Shown here: positions 29,475 through 38,870 of the stretch, one piece after another
Layout: each line of letters opens with the position of its first letter
Numbering within the stretch: the stretch's first letter is position 1
DNA from: Prochlorococcus_E sp000760215
GTDB taxonomy: Bacteria > Cyanobacteriota > Cyanobacteriia > PCC-6307 > Cyanobiaceae
Assembly (NCBI RefSeq): GCF_047303175.1
Contig: NZ_CP138945.1
DNA length: 64,000 nucleotides
Direction: 5' to 3' (one strand)
Made by a program: the position numbers and the translations under genes
The notes under the pieces: generated by a model
Seen by the model: only the letters and a program-made list of their open reading frames with translations
What the model was told of the DNA's origin: nothing
Databases searched by the model: none

Positions 29475-30941
29475 ATGGCTGCTGCTGCTACCGCATCTAC
29501 TGGAACAAAAGGTGTAGTCCGACAGGTAATTGGTCCTGTATTGGATGTTGAATTTCCAGCTGGAAAGCTACCTAAAATCCTTAATGCTCTTCGTATTGAA
29601 GGGAAAAACCCTGCAGGCCAGGATGTTGCTTTAACAGCAGAAGTACAACAACTTCTAGGTGATCACAGAGTTCGTGCAGTCGCAATGAGCGGAACTGATG
29701 GGCTAGTCCGAGGAATGGAAGCTATAGATACAGGTGCTGCAATATCAGTACCAGTTGGCGAAGCAACTCTTGGAAGAATATTTAATGTGCTTGGCGAACC
29801 TGTTGACGAACAAGGTCCAGTTACAACCTCTACTACTTCTCCAATACATAGAGAGGCTCCAAAGCTTACTGATCTTGAAACAAAACCTAAAGTCTTTGAG
29901 ACAGGTATTAAAGTTATTGATTTACTGGCTCCTTATAGGCAAGGAGGGAAAGTAGGGTTATTTGGAGGTGCAGGTGTGGGTAAAACTGTTTTGATTCAAG
30001 AACTAATCAATAATATCGCTAAGGAACATGGTGGCGTTTCAGTTTTTGGTGGGGTTGGTGAAAGAACTAGAGAAGGGAACGATCTTTACGAAGAATTTAA
30101 AGAGTCTGGGGTTATAAATGCTGACGATTTAACTAAGTCAAAGGTAGCTCTTTGCTTTGGTCAAATGAATGAGCCACCTGGAGCTCGAATGAGGGTAGGC
30201 CTTTCTGCCTTGACTATGGCCGAGCATTTTCGTGATGTTAATAAGCAAGATGTTTTGTTATTCGTTGACAATATTTTCAGATTTGTTCAAGCGGGTTCAG
30301 AAGTATCTGCTTTATTAGGGAGAATGCCTTCAGCTGTTGGATACCAGCCAACATTAGGAACTGACGTTGGAGAATTGCAAGAAAGAATTACCTCAACTTT
30401 AGAAGGATCTATTACTTCAATTCAAGCGGTATACGTTCCAGCAGATGACTTAACAGACCCTGCACCAGCAACAACCTTTGCTCATTTGGATGCCACAACA
30501 GTGCTTGCAAGAGCTTTGGCTGCCAAGGGTATTTACCCTGCTGTAGACCCCCTAGATTCAACCAGCACAATGCTTCAGCCTTCGATTGTAGGGGATGAAC
30601 ATTACAAAACTGCTAGGGCAGTTCAATCTACCCTTCAAAGGTATAAGGAACTTCAAGATATTATTGCAATCTTAGGACTTGACGAGCTTTCTGAGGAAGA
30701 TAGAAGAACCGTTGACAGAGCAAGAAAAATTGAAAAGTTTTTATCTCAGCCATTTTTTGTTGCTGAAATATTTACTGGAATGTCAGGTAAATATGTGAAA
30801 CTGGAAGAAACCATTGCTGGTTTCAATATGATCCTTTCAGGTGAATTAGATAATTTACCTGAACAGGCTTTCTACCTTGTAGGAAATATCAATGAGGTAA
30901 AAGAAAAAGCCAAGAAAATCAATGAAGAAAACAAAAGCTAG
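29475..30941 (+). CDS. atpD: ATP synthase F1 subunit beta
   Basis: The start is taken at the ATG at 29475 (MAAAATASTGTKGVVRQVIG) since earlier in-frame codons lack conservation; this gives 488 residues. The P-loop is GLFGGAGVGKTVLIQELINN, with GERTREGNDLYEEF, ALTMAEHFRD and the DELSEEDRRTVDRARKIEKF DELSEED lever. Beta carries the catalytic nucleotide site of the F1 head on the thylakoid membrane. In cyanobacteria atpD and atpC form a separate operon from the other subunits, as here. Confidence 0.98.
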   Translation: MAAAATASTGTKGVVRQVIGPVLDVEFPAGKLPKILNALRIEGKNPAGQDVALTAEVQQLLGDHRVRAVAMSGTDGLVRGMEAIDTGAAISVPVGEATLGRIFNVLGEPVDEQGPVTTSTTSPIHREAPKLTDLETKPKVFETGIKVIDLLAPYRQGGKVGLFGGAGVGKTVLIQELINNIAKEHGGVSVFGGVGERTREGNDLYEEFKESGVINADDLTKSKVALCFGQMNEPPGARMRVGLSALTMAEHFRDVNKQDVLLFVDNIFRFVQAGSEVSALLGRMPSAVGYQPTLGTDVGELQERITSTLEGSITSIQAVYVPADDLTDPAPATTFAHLDATTVLARALAAKGIYPAVDPLDSTSTMLQPSIVGDEHYKTARAVQSTLQRYKELQDIIAILGLDELSEEDRRTVDRARKIEKFLSQPFFVAEIFTGMSGKYVKLEETIAGFNMILSGELDNLPEQAFYLVGNINEVKEKAKKINEENKS

Positions 30942-31003
30942 AGTTTTTAATATCAGTCCTTTTTGCCAAAACAATTCATCACCTCAACATTATTAGTAAA
31001 AAA

Positions 31004-31411
31004 ATGCCCCTCACCCTCAGAGTACTTGCTCCAGACAAGAGTGTGTTTGACAACACAGTAGAGGAAGTAATACTTCCAAGCACTACTGGACTTCTAGGTA
31101 TATTGCCCGGTCATATATCTATGGTTACGGCAATTGATATAGGTGTTCTCAAAGTTCGTGTAAATAATGGCAACTGGGAATCTATTGCCCTAATGGGTGG
31201 ATTCGCAGAAGTTGAATCTGATGATGTAACAGTTTTAGTAAATTCAGCAGAACTAGGTAAAAGTATTAATTCCTCAGATGCAGAGAAAGAGTTAGAGCAA
31301 GCTAAAAGCCAATTAAGCAAATTATCCGATCAGGCAAACTCTGCTGAAAAGATAAAAGCTAAAGAAAACTTGGACAAAGCAAGAGCAAGAGCACAAGCAG
31401 TATCCAACTAA
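31004..31411 (+). CDS. atpC: ATP synthase F1 subunit epsilon
   Basis: A 135-residue central-stalk subunit. The N-terminal beta sandwich (MPLTLRVLAPDKSVFDNTVE, LPSTTGLLGILPGH) is followed by two C-terminal helices (KELEQAKSQLSKLSDQANS). Epsilon couples rotation to catalysis and inhibits wasteful hydrolysis. It follows atpD by 62 bases in one operon. Confidence 0.97.
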   Translation: MPLTLRVLAPDKSVFDNTVEEVILPSTTGLLGILPGHISMVTAIDIGVLKVRVNNGNWESIALMGGFAEVESDDVTVLVNSAELGKSINSSDAEKELEQAKSQLSKLSDQANSAEKIKAKENLDKARARAQAVSN

Positions 31412-31450
31412 AATTATTCAAAGACTTTTTGTAGAACTATTCAGTTGAAA

Positions 31451-31930
31451 TTATGCTGTTCCACAGAAGGTAACTTCTGGGAACTTAAGTTTTGCCTCTT
31501 CAAGAGTTTTACCTTTGCCTTCTTCTTGCCAGTAATTAATAACTTCTGTTGCTTTATTAAGGACTTCTACTCTCTCATTATCAGTAATCCAGGCTTTATC
31601 TTCTAATTCAGTCTTAAGAGTTTCCCAAGTATCTTCCCTAGGCCAAAAGAAATAGGCTGTAAGTGGGCTAGTTCCTCCTCCAACAATTTGATCTACAGCT
31701 AGAGCTACATTGTCAGGCAACCAAAGGATTTTCAATAAGAACCTTCCTTCATCTGCTTTAGGGGTATGGCCTGATGGCACACCATCAGCGTCAAAAGTCG
31801 CAGATGCTAATACTTCTGCAGCACCTAGCATCCCAGGCCTACCTGTTTTGACTTTTTCATTTTCACTCAATGCTGAGTTGGAATTTACCTGATCCTCTTG
31901 AATAGTAGAGGAATCATCAGAAACACTCAT
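31451..31930 (-). CDS. Ribosomal protein PSRP-3 (Ycf65 family)
   Basis: I choose the ATG at 31930 (MSVSDDSS) as start, giving 159 residues. The C-terminal 100 residues match the plastid-specific ribosomal protein 3/Ycf65: FLLKILWLPDNVALAVDQIV, GGGTSPLTAYFFWPREDTWE, LNKATEVINYWQEEGKGKTL. In plastids and cyanobacteria this protein sits on the 30S subunit. The N-terminal 45 residues are a polar extension with a Pro/Gly segment. It converges with atpC. Confidence 0.9.
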   Translation of the reverse strand: MSVSDDSSTIQEDQVNSNSALSENEKVKTGRPGMLGAAEVLASATFDADGVPSGHTPKADEGRFLLKILWLPDNVALAVDQIVGGGTSPLTAYFFWPREDTWETLKTELEDKAWITDNERVEVLNKATEVINYWQEEGKGKTLEEAKLKFPEVTFCGTA

Positions 31931-31990
31931 TTCTAAGCTTATACAACTAACAATCAACTAACTTAACAGCATTAGCTCCATGAAGAAACT

Positions 31991-32776
31991 TTGAATTTAA
32001 AAGGATTGGTACTATTTGACATCGATGGTGTTATTCGCGATGTAGAAAACAGCTATCGCTTAGCAGTAAAAAAAACAGTCAGCCAATTTTGCGGATGGGA
32101 ACCTAATAATACAGAAATTGATCACCTTAAATCAGAAGGTCGTTGGAATAACGATTGGGATGCGAGTCTTGAACTCATTAAAAGATATATTCAAAAAGAA
32201 CAACTCTCAATCAAACCACCTGATCGGGAAAATCTCATAAATGCATTCAGCAAGTTCTATTTTGGTGGAGATCCTTATGGGGATCCTAAGCATTGGGAGG
32301 GGTTTATAAAAGACGAACCACTTTTAGTTAGCAAAAGTTTCTTTGAGAAGTTAACCCACCAAAACATTGGTTGGGGGTTTGTCAGTGGTGCAGAAATCCC
32401 ATCCGCGAAGTTTGTTCTTGAAAAACGAATTGGACTCATAAAACCACCCCTATCAGCAATGGGAGACGCCCCAGAGAAGCCAGACCCTACAGGATTAATT
32501 AAGCTTTCATCTCAGCTATATTCTGAGCCTTTAGGCCTAGGGATGCCTCCAATTTCATATCTTGGAGATACAGTTGCTGATGTCCTAACAATTCAGAGAG
32601 CGCGAGCAGAATGCCCAAAACAAAAGTTCATAAGCCTAGCAGTAGCACCACCTCACCTTCACAACAAAAAAAGTCTTTCAGATCGCAAAGCTTATGAACA
32701 GCGTCTAAAGGATGCTGGGGCAGATACAATTCTCCAGTCAACAAGTGAAATCTTGCAACTTCCCTTCTCTTGCTAA
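31991..32776 (+). CDS. HAD-superfamily hydrolase (TIGR01548-like)
   Basis: A 261-residue phosphatase-fold protein that starts with a TTG. Motif I is VLFDIDGVIRDVENSYRLAV (nucleophile Asp10, acid Asp12), motif II is WGFVSGAEIPS, the Lys is probably in KPDPTGLIKL and motif IV is YLGDTVADVLT. The IRDVENSY cap pattern belongs to a cyanobacterial HAD group for which no substrate is agreed. No in-frame ATG lies upstream. The gene converges with pepP. Confidence 0.85.
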   Translation: MNLKGLVLFDIDGVIRDVENSYRLAVKKTVSQFCGWEPNNTEIDHLKSEGRWNNDWDASLELIKRYIQKEQLSIKPPDRENLINAFSKFYFGGDPYGDPKHWEGFIKDEPLLVSKSFFEKLTHQNIGWGFVSGAEIPSAKFVLEKRIGLIKPPLSAMGDAPEKPDPTGLIKLSSQLYSEPLGLGMPPISYLGDTVADVLTIQRARAECPKQKFISLAVAPPHLHNKKSLSDRKAYEQRLKDAGADTILQSTSEILQLPFSC

Positions 32777-32796
32777 GTATTTATAAGAGACGACAT

Positions 32797-34116
32797 TCAT
32801 TGTTCCATTGCATCCACTGATTTCAACGCATTGCAAGTAAGAACTTCAGGAGCGCCTGAAGTAACTAAAACATCATCTTCTATTCTAATTCCTATATTTT
32901 TCCATCTTTCTTCAATAAATGGCTGGCCTTCTGAAACAGCTAAAAGGTCACTGATATAAATACCTGGTTCTACTGTTAAAACCATTCCAGACTCCAGTGG
33001 AACTGGAAATTCTCCTAGCCTATATGCCCCTACGTCATGAACATCTAAACCGAGCCAATGTCCAGTTCTATGCATATAAAGATGTTTATATGCCCCTTGC
33101 TCAATCAAAGACTCTATAGATCCTTTCAATAAGCCAATATCTATTAAACCTTCAACCAAAACCCTCACAGCTTGTAAATGTACTTGCTCGGTATTTTTCC
33201 CAGGCAAAACATACTCAATAGCTGCATTCTGTGCAGCTAGAACAATCTCATAAACAGCTCTTTGTTCTGAAGTAAATCTACCGTTAACTGGAAAGGTCCT
33301 TGTAATATCTGCATTGTAATAATCGTCTAAAGAACATCCTGCATCAATTAGCAATAATTCTCGATCATTAAGAACTGCATTATTTAATGTGTAGTGCAAA
33401 ATACAAGCATTTTTCCCACCTGCGACTATCGAACCATATGCTGGCCCTCTAGCTCCTTGTTCTAAAAAAGAATTTTCGATAGCGGCCTGAATCTCTCTCT
33501 CATTCATTCCAGGACGAGTTAATTTTCGAGCTAATTCATGAGAATTAGATGAGATACGACCAGCCTCTCTTATTCGCTCAATTTCCCAAGAGTCCTTTTT
33601 CAATCTTAATTTATGTAAATAAGAGCATGGACTCTTTAAACCTAACGGGATGGAATCGCCTCTAGAGGATCTTTCTAACAGTTCAGACCAAACATTAAGA
33701 ACTATAGGTTCTACTTTTGAATGTTTACCTATGCGAAAAACAATATCCTCTGCTCCAATCAAATATTGGCTCAACCTTTCTGAAAATTCATCTAGAGGAT
33801 GAGCAATATCAGCATCAAAATTATCAATAACTCCTTCCGTTCCCCATCGAAAACCATTCCATATTTCAGCAGATGGTTCTTTAGGCAAAACAAATAGAAC
33901 AAACCTCTCGCCCTTAGAACGATGGGATAAAAACAATGCAATCGCATTTGGCTCATCAAAGCCAGTCAAATACCAGAAGTCACTATTTTGCCTAAAAGGG
34001 TATTCACAATCTGCATGATGGGTTACCAAATTTGCTGCCGGAATGATTGCAGCACTACCCCTCAATTCATTTAAGAAGAGATCTCTTCGTTTTTTATAGA
34101 TTTGCTGATCGTTCAC
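32797..34116 (-). CDS. pepP: Xaa-Pro aminopeptidase (PepP)
   Basis: A 439-residue two-domain metallopeptidase of family M24. The five metal ligands can be placed: Asp258 and Asp270 in LLLIDAGCSLDDYYNADITR, His353 in HRTGHWLGLDVHD, Glu383 in MVLTVEPGIY and Glu413 in GIRIEDDVLV. It removes N-terminal residues before proline. There is one more residue between the two Asp ligands than in E. coli PepP. It is a single gene between convergent and divergent neighbours. Confidence 0.95.
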   Translation of the reverse strand: MNDQQIYKKRRDLFLNELRGSAAIIPAANLVTHHADCEYPFRQNSDFWYLTGFDEPNAIALFLSHRSKGERFVLFVLPKEPSAEIWNGFRWGTEGVIDNFDADIAHPLDEFSERLSQYLIGAEDIVFRIGKHSKVEPIVLNVWSELLERSSRGDSIPLGLKSPCSYLHKLRLKKDSWEIERIREAGRISSNSHELARKLTRPGMNEREIQAAIENSFLEQGARGPAYGSIVAGGKNACILHYTLNNAVLNDRELLLIDAGCSLDDYYNADITRTFPVNGRFTSEQRAVYEIVLAAQNAAIEYVLPGKNTEQVHLQAVRVLVEGLIDIGLLKGSIESLIEQGAYKHLYMHRTGHWLGLDVHDVGAYRLGEFPVPLESGMVLTVEPGIYISDLLAVSEGQPFIEERWKNIGIRIEDDVLVTSGAPEVLTCNALKSVDAMEQ

Positions 34117-34225
34117 AGTGGATTAATCACCAATTCAATCTTAAGGATGGCAGGAGTTGGAACATCATGGAAAATAAAGTTTAAAGTTCAAATGATTCTT
34201 CCAAATCATCAACAACTACTAATGT

Positions 34226-35212
34226 ATGAATTCTGACATTCTATTTCTAGCAAGTCTTGTTGCTGTTGTGCTTTTTGGTTCAGCATTCTGCTCTGGGGTA
34301 GAAGCCGCTCTTTTATCAGTCAATCCATTAAGGGTACATGAACTTGCTGAAAAACCTAATCCAATAAGAGGGGCTAGGAAATTAGCGAAGTTACGTCAAC
34401 GTCTTGGAAGGACACTAACTGTTGTAACCATTGCAAATAATAGTTTTAATATTTTCGGAAGTTTGATGTTAGGTATCTACGCTACTTTCGTTTTCACAGA
34501 AGGATTACATCGAGCATTGTTTTCTATAGGGTTAACAATGCTTGTACTTCTTGTAAGTGAAATACTTCCAAAATCAATAGGGGCAAAGTTCCCTTTACGA
34601 ATATCACTTGCAAGTGCACCCATACTTCATCTTTTAAGTGTATTAATGCGCCCATTAATACTTCCATTAGAACACTTATTGCCCGTAATTACTGCAGAAA
34701 GCGAGATTAGTACAGATGAAGAAGAAATCCAACAAATGGCAAAGATAGGTTCCCAACAAGGCCAAATTGAAGCAGATGAAGCTGCAATGATAAGCAAAGT
34801 TTTTCAACTTAACGATCTAACTGCTAGAGACCTAATGACCCCAAGAGTTGCCACTCCTACACTTGATGGATCTATGACATTAGATAAATTACGCACAAAT
34901 CTCTTAACAAATAATTCTCAATGCTGGGTAGTACTAGGGAAAGAAGTAGACAAGGTTTTGGGCATAGCCAAGCGCGAGCGTTTACTCACAGCATTAGTAC
35001 AGGGCCATACTCAATTGACACCCTTAGATCTTTGTGAAGCTGTGGAATTTGTCCCGGAAATGATTCGAGTAGATCGATTGCTGACTTGTTTTAACAAAGA
35101 CAAAACAGGGACAAGAGTAGTAGTTGATGAATTTGGTGGTTTTGTAGGTTTAATAGGTGCTGAATCAGTACTGGCTGTTTTAGCTGGATGGTGGAGAACA
35201 TCAAATAAATGA
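34226..35212 (+). CDS. CNNM/DUF21 membrane protein with CBS pair
   Basis: A 328-residue protein. Residues 1-140 are a DUF21/CNNM transmembrane domain (four helices; FCSGVEAALLSVNPLRVHEL and the LVSEILPKSIGAKFPLRI motif). Residues 190-325 are a CBS pair (DLMTPRVATPTLDG, GTRVVVDEFGGFVGLIGAES). The usual C-terminal CorC/HlyC domain is absent. CNNM/CorC proteins export or sense Mg2+ and bind nucleotides in the CBS module. It overlaps the downstream GTPase gene as ATGA. Confidence 0.9.
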   Translation: MNSDILFLASLVAVVLFGSAFCSGVEAALLSVNPLRVHELAEKPNPIRGARKLAKLRQRLGRTLTVVTIANNSFNIFGSLMLGIYATFVFTEGLHRALFSIGLTMLVLLVSEILPKSIGAKFPLRISLASAPILHLLSVLMRPLILPLEHLLPVITAESEISTDEEEIQQMAKIGSQQGQIEADEAAMISKVFQLNDLTARDLMTPRVATPTLDGSMTLDKLRTNLLTNNSQCWVVLGKEVDKVLGIAKRERLLTALVQGHTQLTPLDLCEAVEFVPEMIRVDRLLTCFNKDKTGTRVVVDEFGGFVGLIGAESVLAVLAGWWRTSNK

Positions 35213-36531
35213 TGTATTCACAATCAACTTCAGAATCATGTAGTGTTTTACTCAAGAGATGGGAGAAGGGGTTAGATCTAACTTGCCTTGAACAAAAACA
35301 ACTTTCAGGAGAGCTCAAGGCTCTTAACAAGCAAATCAATCGATTGTCAAATAGACATATACGTATAGCTGCCTTCGGCAGAGTAGGCGTTGGGAAATCA
35401 AGCCTATTAAATGCCCTTATTGGCAAGAATATCTTTGCGACTAATATTGCCCATGGATTTACCCGAAAGACTGCAGGCGTTGTTTGGGACCAGTCTGTTG
35501 AAAGTTTGCAAACTATTGAATTTATAGACACCCCTGGTATTGATGAAATTTCCGCGAATGCTCGTGCTCGTTTAGCCTCAAAAGCGGCCCTTGAATCTGA
35601 CTTAATTTTATTAGTACTCGACAGTGATATGACTAAAATTGAGCTTAATGCACTTCAATCACTCCTTGAAAATTCAAAGCCTATATTATTAGTCCTAAAC
35701 CGGTGTGACCAATGGGAAGGGAAAGAAATACAAAAACTTGTTCAAAGTATTAGGACTCGTCTCCCTGCTTCAGCCAAGAAACTAATTATTGAGACGGTAG
35801 CAGCAGCACCTCGTAAAGCAAAATTCTTTTCAAATGGACGCATCCGCAGTGAAGAATGTGAGGCGGATGTAGATGTCCTTAAACAAAGATTACTAAATAT
35901 CTTAGAGGAACAAGGCAATACTCTTTTAACACTAAATGCTCTTCGACAAGCAGAAAATTTTTACCATATTCTGAAAAATGGACGTTTAAAACGACGTAAA
36001 TCAGAAGCACAGACTCTTATTGGCAAATTCGCAGCATTAAAAGCATCAGGAGTTGCAGTTAATCCTCTCCTAATCTTTGACTTTGCAACAGGGCTAGCTT
36101 TAGATACTGCTTTGATAATTCAACTAAGTAAAATATATGGATTAGATGTACAACGACATTCAGCAAGGAAATTACTAAAGGAGCTTTCTATTAACAACAG
36201 TTTGCTAGGCGGGACTCAAATTGGGATCCAATTTTTATTAGGAGTGATTCAACACATTTTATTCCTAGCAACTCCTTTAACCGGGGGACTAAGTCTTGCA
36301 CCTTCAGCACCAGTCGCTTTAGCACAAGCTGCTGTAGCAGTTCACACCACAAAACTAACCGGACGATTGGCTGCAGAGGAGCTACTTCGCAATAGCCAAA
36401 TTTCAGGAGCTAATCCACAATCAATATTACGGCACCTTATAAAAACAAACCCCAGTATTCAACAATATGTATTCAGGTGGAGTATGAGAAGCAATCAGCA
36501 ATGTAAAAGCATGCAAAGTCTCTTGCCATGA
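35209..36531 (+). CDS. Era/dynamin-like GTPase with membrane domain
   Basis: A 440-residue GTPase. G1 is AAFGRVGVGKSSLLNALIG, the switch region holds HGFTRKT, G3 is FIDTPGIDEI, G4 is LVLNRCDQW, and G5 is probably ETVAAAP. The C-terminal part (residues 280-420) has hydrophobic helices (VNPLLIFDFATGLALDTALI, GIQFLLGVIQHILFLATPLT) as in DUF697/YcjX-type membrane GTPases. Its role may be in membrane stress or ribosome assembly; this is undecided. The gene overlaps its neighbours by 4 bases on both sides. Confidence 0.88.
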   Translation: MMYSQSTSESCSVLLKRWEKGLDLTCLEQKQLSGELKALNKQINRLSNRHIRIAAFGRVGVGKSSLLNALIGKNIFATNIAHGFTRKTAGVVWDQSVESLQTIEFIDTPGIDEISANARARLASKAALESDLILLVLDSDMTKIELNALQSLLENSKPILLVLNRCDQWEGKEIQKLVQSIRTRLPASAKKLIIETVAAAPRKAKFFSNGRIRSEECEADVDVLKQRLLNILEEQGNTLLTLNALRQAENFYHILKNGRLKRRKSEAQTLIGKFAALKASGVAVNPLLIFDFATGLALDTALIIQLSKIYGLDVQRHSARKLLKELSINNSLLGGTQIGIQFLLGVIQHILFLATPLTGGLSLAPSAPVALAQAAVAVHTTKLTGRLAAEELLRNSQISGANPQSILRHLIKTNPSIQQYVFRWSMRSNQQCKSMQSLLP

Positions 36532-37118
36532 ATCAACATTCATATTCTTCTATAGCTTTGTTAGGAACAAGTGCAGATCCTCCAACAACAGGTCACAAAG
36601 CTCTTCTAATGGGTTTAAGCAATCTCTTCCCGAAAGTCATCACTTGGGCAAGTGACAATCCAGCGAAGGAACACAAGGCCTCTCTAAAACAACGTCATGA
36701 ACTTCTGAATATCTTAGTAAAAGCTATCGCTCTACCAAACATAGAACTAAAGCAAGAATTAAGTAGTCAATGGGCAATAAAGACTATAGACAAAGCTATT
36801 GAATGTTGGCCAGGAAAAAAGCTAATTCTAATAATAGGCAGTGATCTGATCAATGATCTTCCTAATTGGTTTGAAGCAAAAAACGTTCTTAGCAAGGCTC
36901 AACTAGGCATTGTTCCTCGTCAGGGTTGGCCTATGAGTAATACAGATCTAAAACCAATTTATGATCTTGGAGGTGTAATCAAAATATTACCGTTAAATAT
37001 TCCTGACACTGCCAGCTCAGATATCCATACACAGCAATTGCTTTCTCAAATACCAAAAGCAATATTGCCAATTCTTAAACAAAAAAACCTTTATGGTATC
37101 TCCAAAAGAATCCAATGA
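36528..37118 (+). CDS. nadD: Nicotinate-nucleotide adenylyltransferase
   Basis: A 196-residue nucleotidyltransferase. The substrate motif reads LLGTSADPPTTGHKALLMGL, a variant of GGTFDPxHxGH in which Phe-Asp-Pro is Ala-Asp-Pro and the first His is Thr. The second motif is represented by DTASSDIHTQQLL, where ISST-x-IR is usual. NadD makes deamido-NAD from NaMN and ATP. Its position directly before nadE (ATGA overlap) supports the call. The altered first His suggests a cyanobacterial subtype. Confidence 0.88.
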   Translation: MNQHSYSSIALLGTSADPPTTGHKALLMGLSNLFPKVITWASDNPAKEHKASLKQRHELLNILVKAIALPNIELKQELSSQWAIKTIDKAIECWPGKKLILIIGSDLINDLPNWFEAKNVLSKAQLGIVPRQGWPMSNTDLKPIYDLGGVIKILPLNIPDTASSDIHTQQLLSQIPKAILPILKQKNLYGISKRIQ

Positions 37119-38809
37119 GAGTATCTCTAGCTCAGCTAAATCCAATCATCGGAGACTTGGAAGGGAATAGCAAGAAAATTATTACTGCCTGCCGAAAAGC
37201 TAAGAAACAAAATGCAAACATTCTTATCACTCCTGAACTCTCCCTATTGGGCTATCCACCACGAGATTTACTTTTAAGCCCTATGTTTTTAGAACGTCAA
37301 TGGGTGATTCTTGATACAATCATAAATCACATTGCAAAAGAGAGTCCGAATCTATCGCTTCTGATTGGCATTGCAGAGCCAACGAAGGACAATCAAATAC
37401 CAAAATTATTCAATTCAATAGCACTAGTAAACGCAAAAGGGTGGGATATTGTTGCAAGGAAACAATTGCTTCCGACATATGATGTGTTTGATGAAAAAAG
37501 GTACTTTAGGTCTGCAAATAATTCAGGATCGATACATATCAATCTCAATGGTAAAGACTGGCACATTGGGCTAACAATATGCGAAGACTTATGGGTCGAA
37601 GAAAAAATCCAAGGGCAACGAATAATCGGGCCAGACCCAATAGCAGGTCTTACTAACAAGGGAATTGATTTACTCCTAAACCTCTCAGCATCTCCTTTTA
37701 GTCATCGCAAAGTCCTATTACGTCAAGAGATAGCTGCAGAAGCTGCAAAAAGACTATCCTGTCCCGTAATTTATCTCAATCAAGTTGGTGGAAATGACGA
37801 GTTAATATTTGATGGGTCCAGCTTTGCAACAGATAAAAAAGGAGAGGTTATTTTTAATCTACCTACATGTCGAGAGTCTATTGCTATTTGGGATTCAACT
37901 CCTACCTCACATGATTCAATTCAACCTCTAAGCGATGCTCAAGAAATACTTTTACAAGTATTAGCACTTGGGCTACGAGACTATGTCCAAAAGTGTGGAT
38001 TCAAAAGTGTTGTACTTGGATTAAGTGGGGGGATTGATTCTGCGTTAGTAGCAGTTATTGCTTGTGCTGCATTAGGAGCTGAGCAAGTATCTGCTGTCTT
38101 AATGCCCTCACCTTGGAATTCAGAAAGCTCTATCACAGATGCTCATCAATTAGCTAAAAGGCTTGGGTTCCAAACAAAAATAATCCCAATTACATCTCTA
38201 ATGCAAAGTTATGACAAGGCACTTGAAATACCGTTAGGGGAAATCCCTAACGGTTTAACTGCAGAAAACCTTCAAGCTCGAATCAGAGGGACTATTCTTA
38301 TGGCAATAGCAAATAATGAAAACCATCTTTTATTATCAACTGGTAATAAATCTGAGTTTGCCGTTGGGTATTGCACTCTTTATGGAGACATGAATGGAGG
38401 ACTATCTGTAATAGGAGACCTTTATAAAACAAGTGTCATACGTTTATGCAACTGGCTTGACAGTAAAGCCTCCTATAGATGCAGAGAGCATTTAGGGCTA
38501 CCAAAAGACATAGATCTTATAGGCTCTTCAATACGAAATAAGCCTCCTAGCGCAGAACTGAGTCCAAATCAACTTGATAGTGACTCACTCCCAAACTATG
38601 AAATTCTCGACCCAATTCTCAAAGGTTTAATTGAAGAAAGACATAGTCCAACAAAACTTGTGCAACAAGGATATGATTCGGTTTTAGTAAATCATATCCA
38701 AAAATTATTAAAACAATCTGAATTTAAAAGGCGACAAGCGCCACCTGTTTTAAAAGTAAGTAATCAAGCATTTGGAAGTGGTTGGAGAATACCTATTGCA
38801 TCAACATAA
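37115..38809 (+). CDS. nadE: Glutamine-dependent NAD+ synthetase
   Basis: A 564-residue two-domain enzyme. Residues 1-260 are a nitrilase-type glutaminase with the triad Glu in TPELSLLGYPPRDLL, Lys in ARKQLLPTYDVFDEKRYF and Cys in GLTICEDLWVEE. Residues 280-560 are the NAD synthetase (VVLGLSGGIDSALVAVIACA P-loop, STGNKSEFAVGYCTLYGD). Ammonia is channelled to deamido-NAD. It closes the operon CNNM-GTPase-nadD-nadE, all joined by ATGA overlaps. Confidence 0.97.
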   Translation: MRVSLAQLNPIIGDLEGNSKKIITACRKAKKQNANILITPELSLLGYPPRDLLLSPMFLERQWVILDTIINHIAKESPNLSLLIGIAEPTKDNQIPKLFNSIALVNAKGWDIVARKQLLPTYDVFDEKRYFRSANNSGSIHINLNGKDWHIGLTICEDLWVEEKIQGQRIIGPDPIAGLTNKGIDLLLNLSASPFSHRKVLLRQEIAAEAAKRLSCPVIYLNQVGGNDELIFDGSSFATDKKGEVIFNLPTCRESIAIWDSTPTSHDSIQPLSDAQEILLQVLALGLRDYVQKCGFKSVVLGLSGGIDSALVAVIACAALGAEQVSAVLMPSPWNSESSITDAHQLAKRLGFQTKIIPITSLMQSYDKALEIPLGEIPNGLTAENLQARIRGTILMAIANNENHLLLSTGNKSEFAVGYCTLYGDMNGGLSVIGDLYKTSVIRLCNWLDSKASYRCREHLGLPKDIDLIGSSIRNKPPSAELSPNQLDSDSLPNYEILDPILKGLIEERHSPTKLVQQGYDSVLVNHIQKLLKQSEFKRRQAPPVLKVSNQAFGSGWRIPIAST

Positions 38810-38870
38810 TGAGTAAGAAGCTAAGGTTAGATTTAGCAAAGTAAATACTCAAAGAAAAACCAAAAATTAA

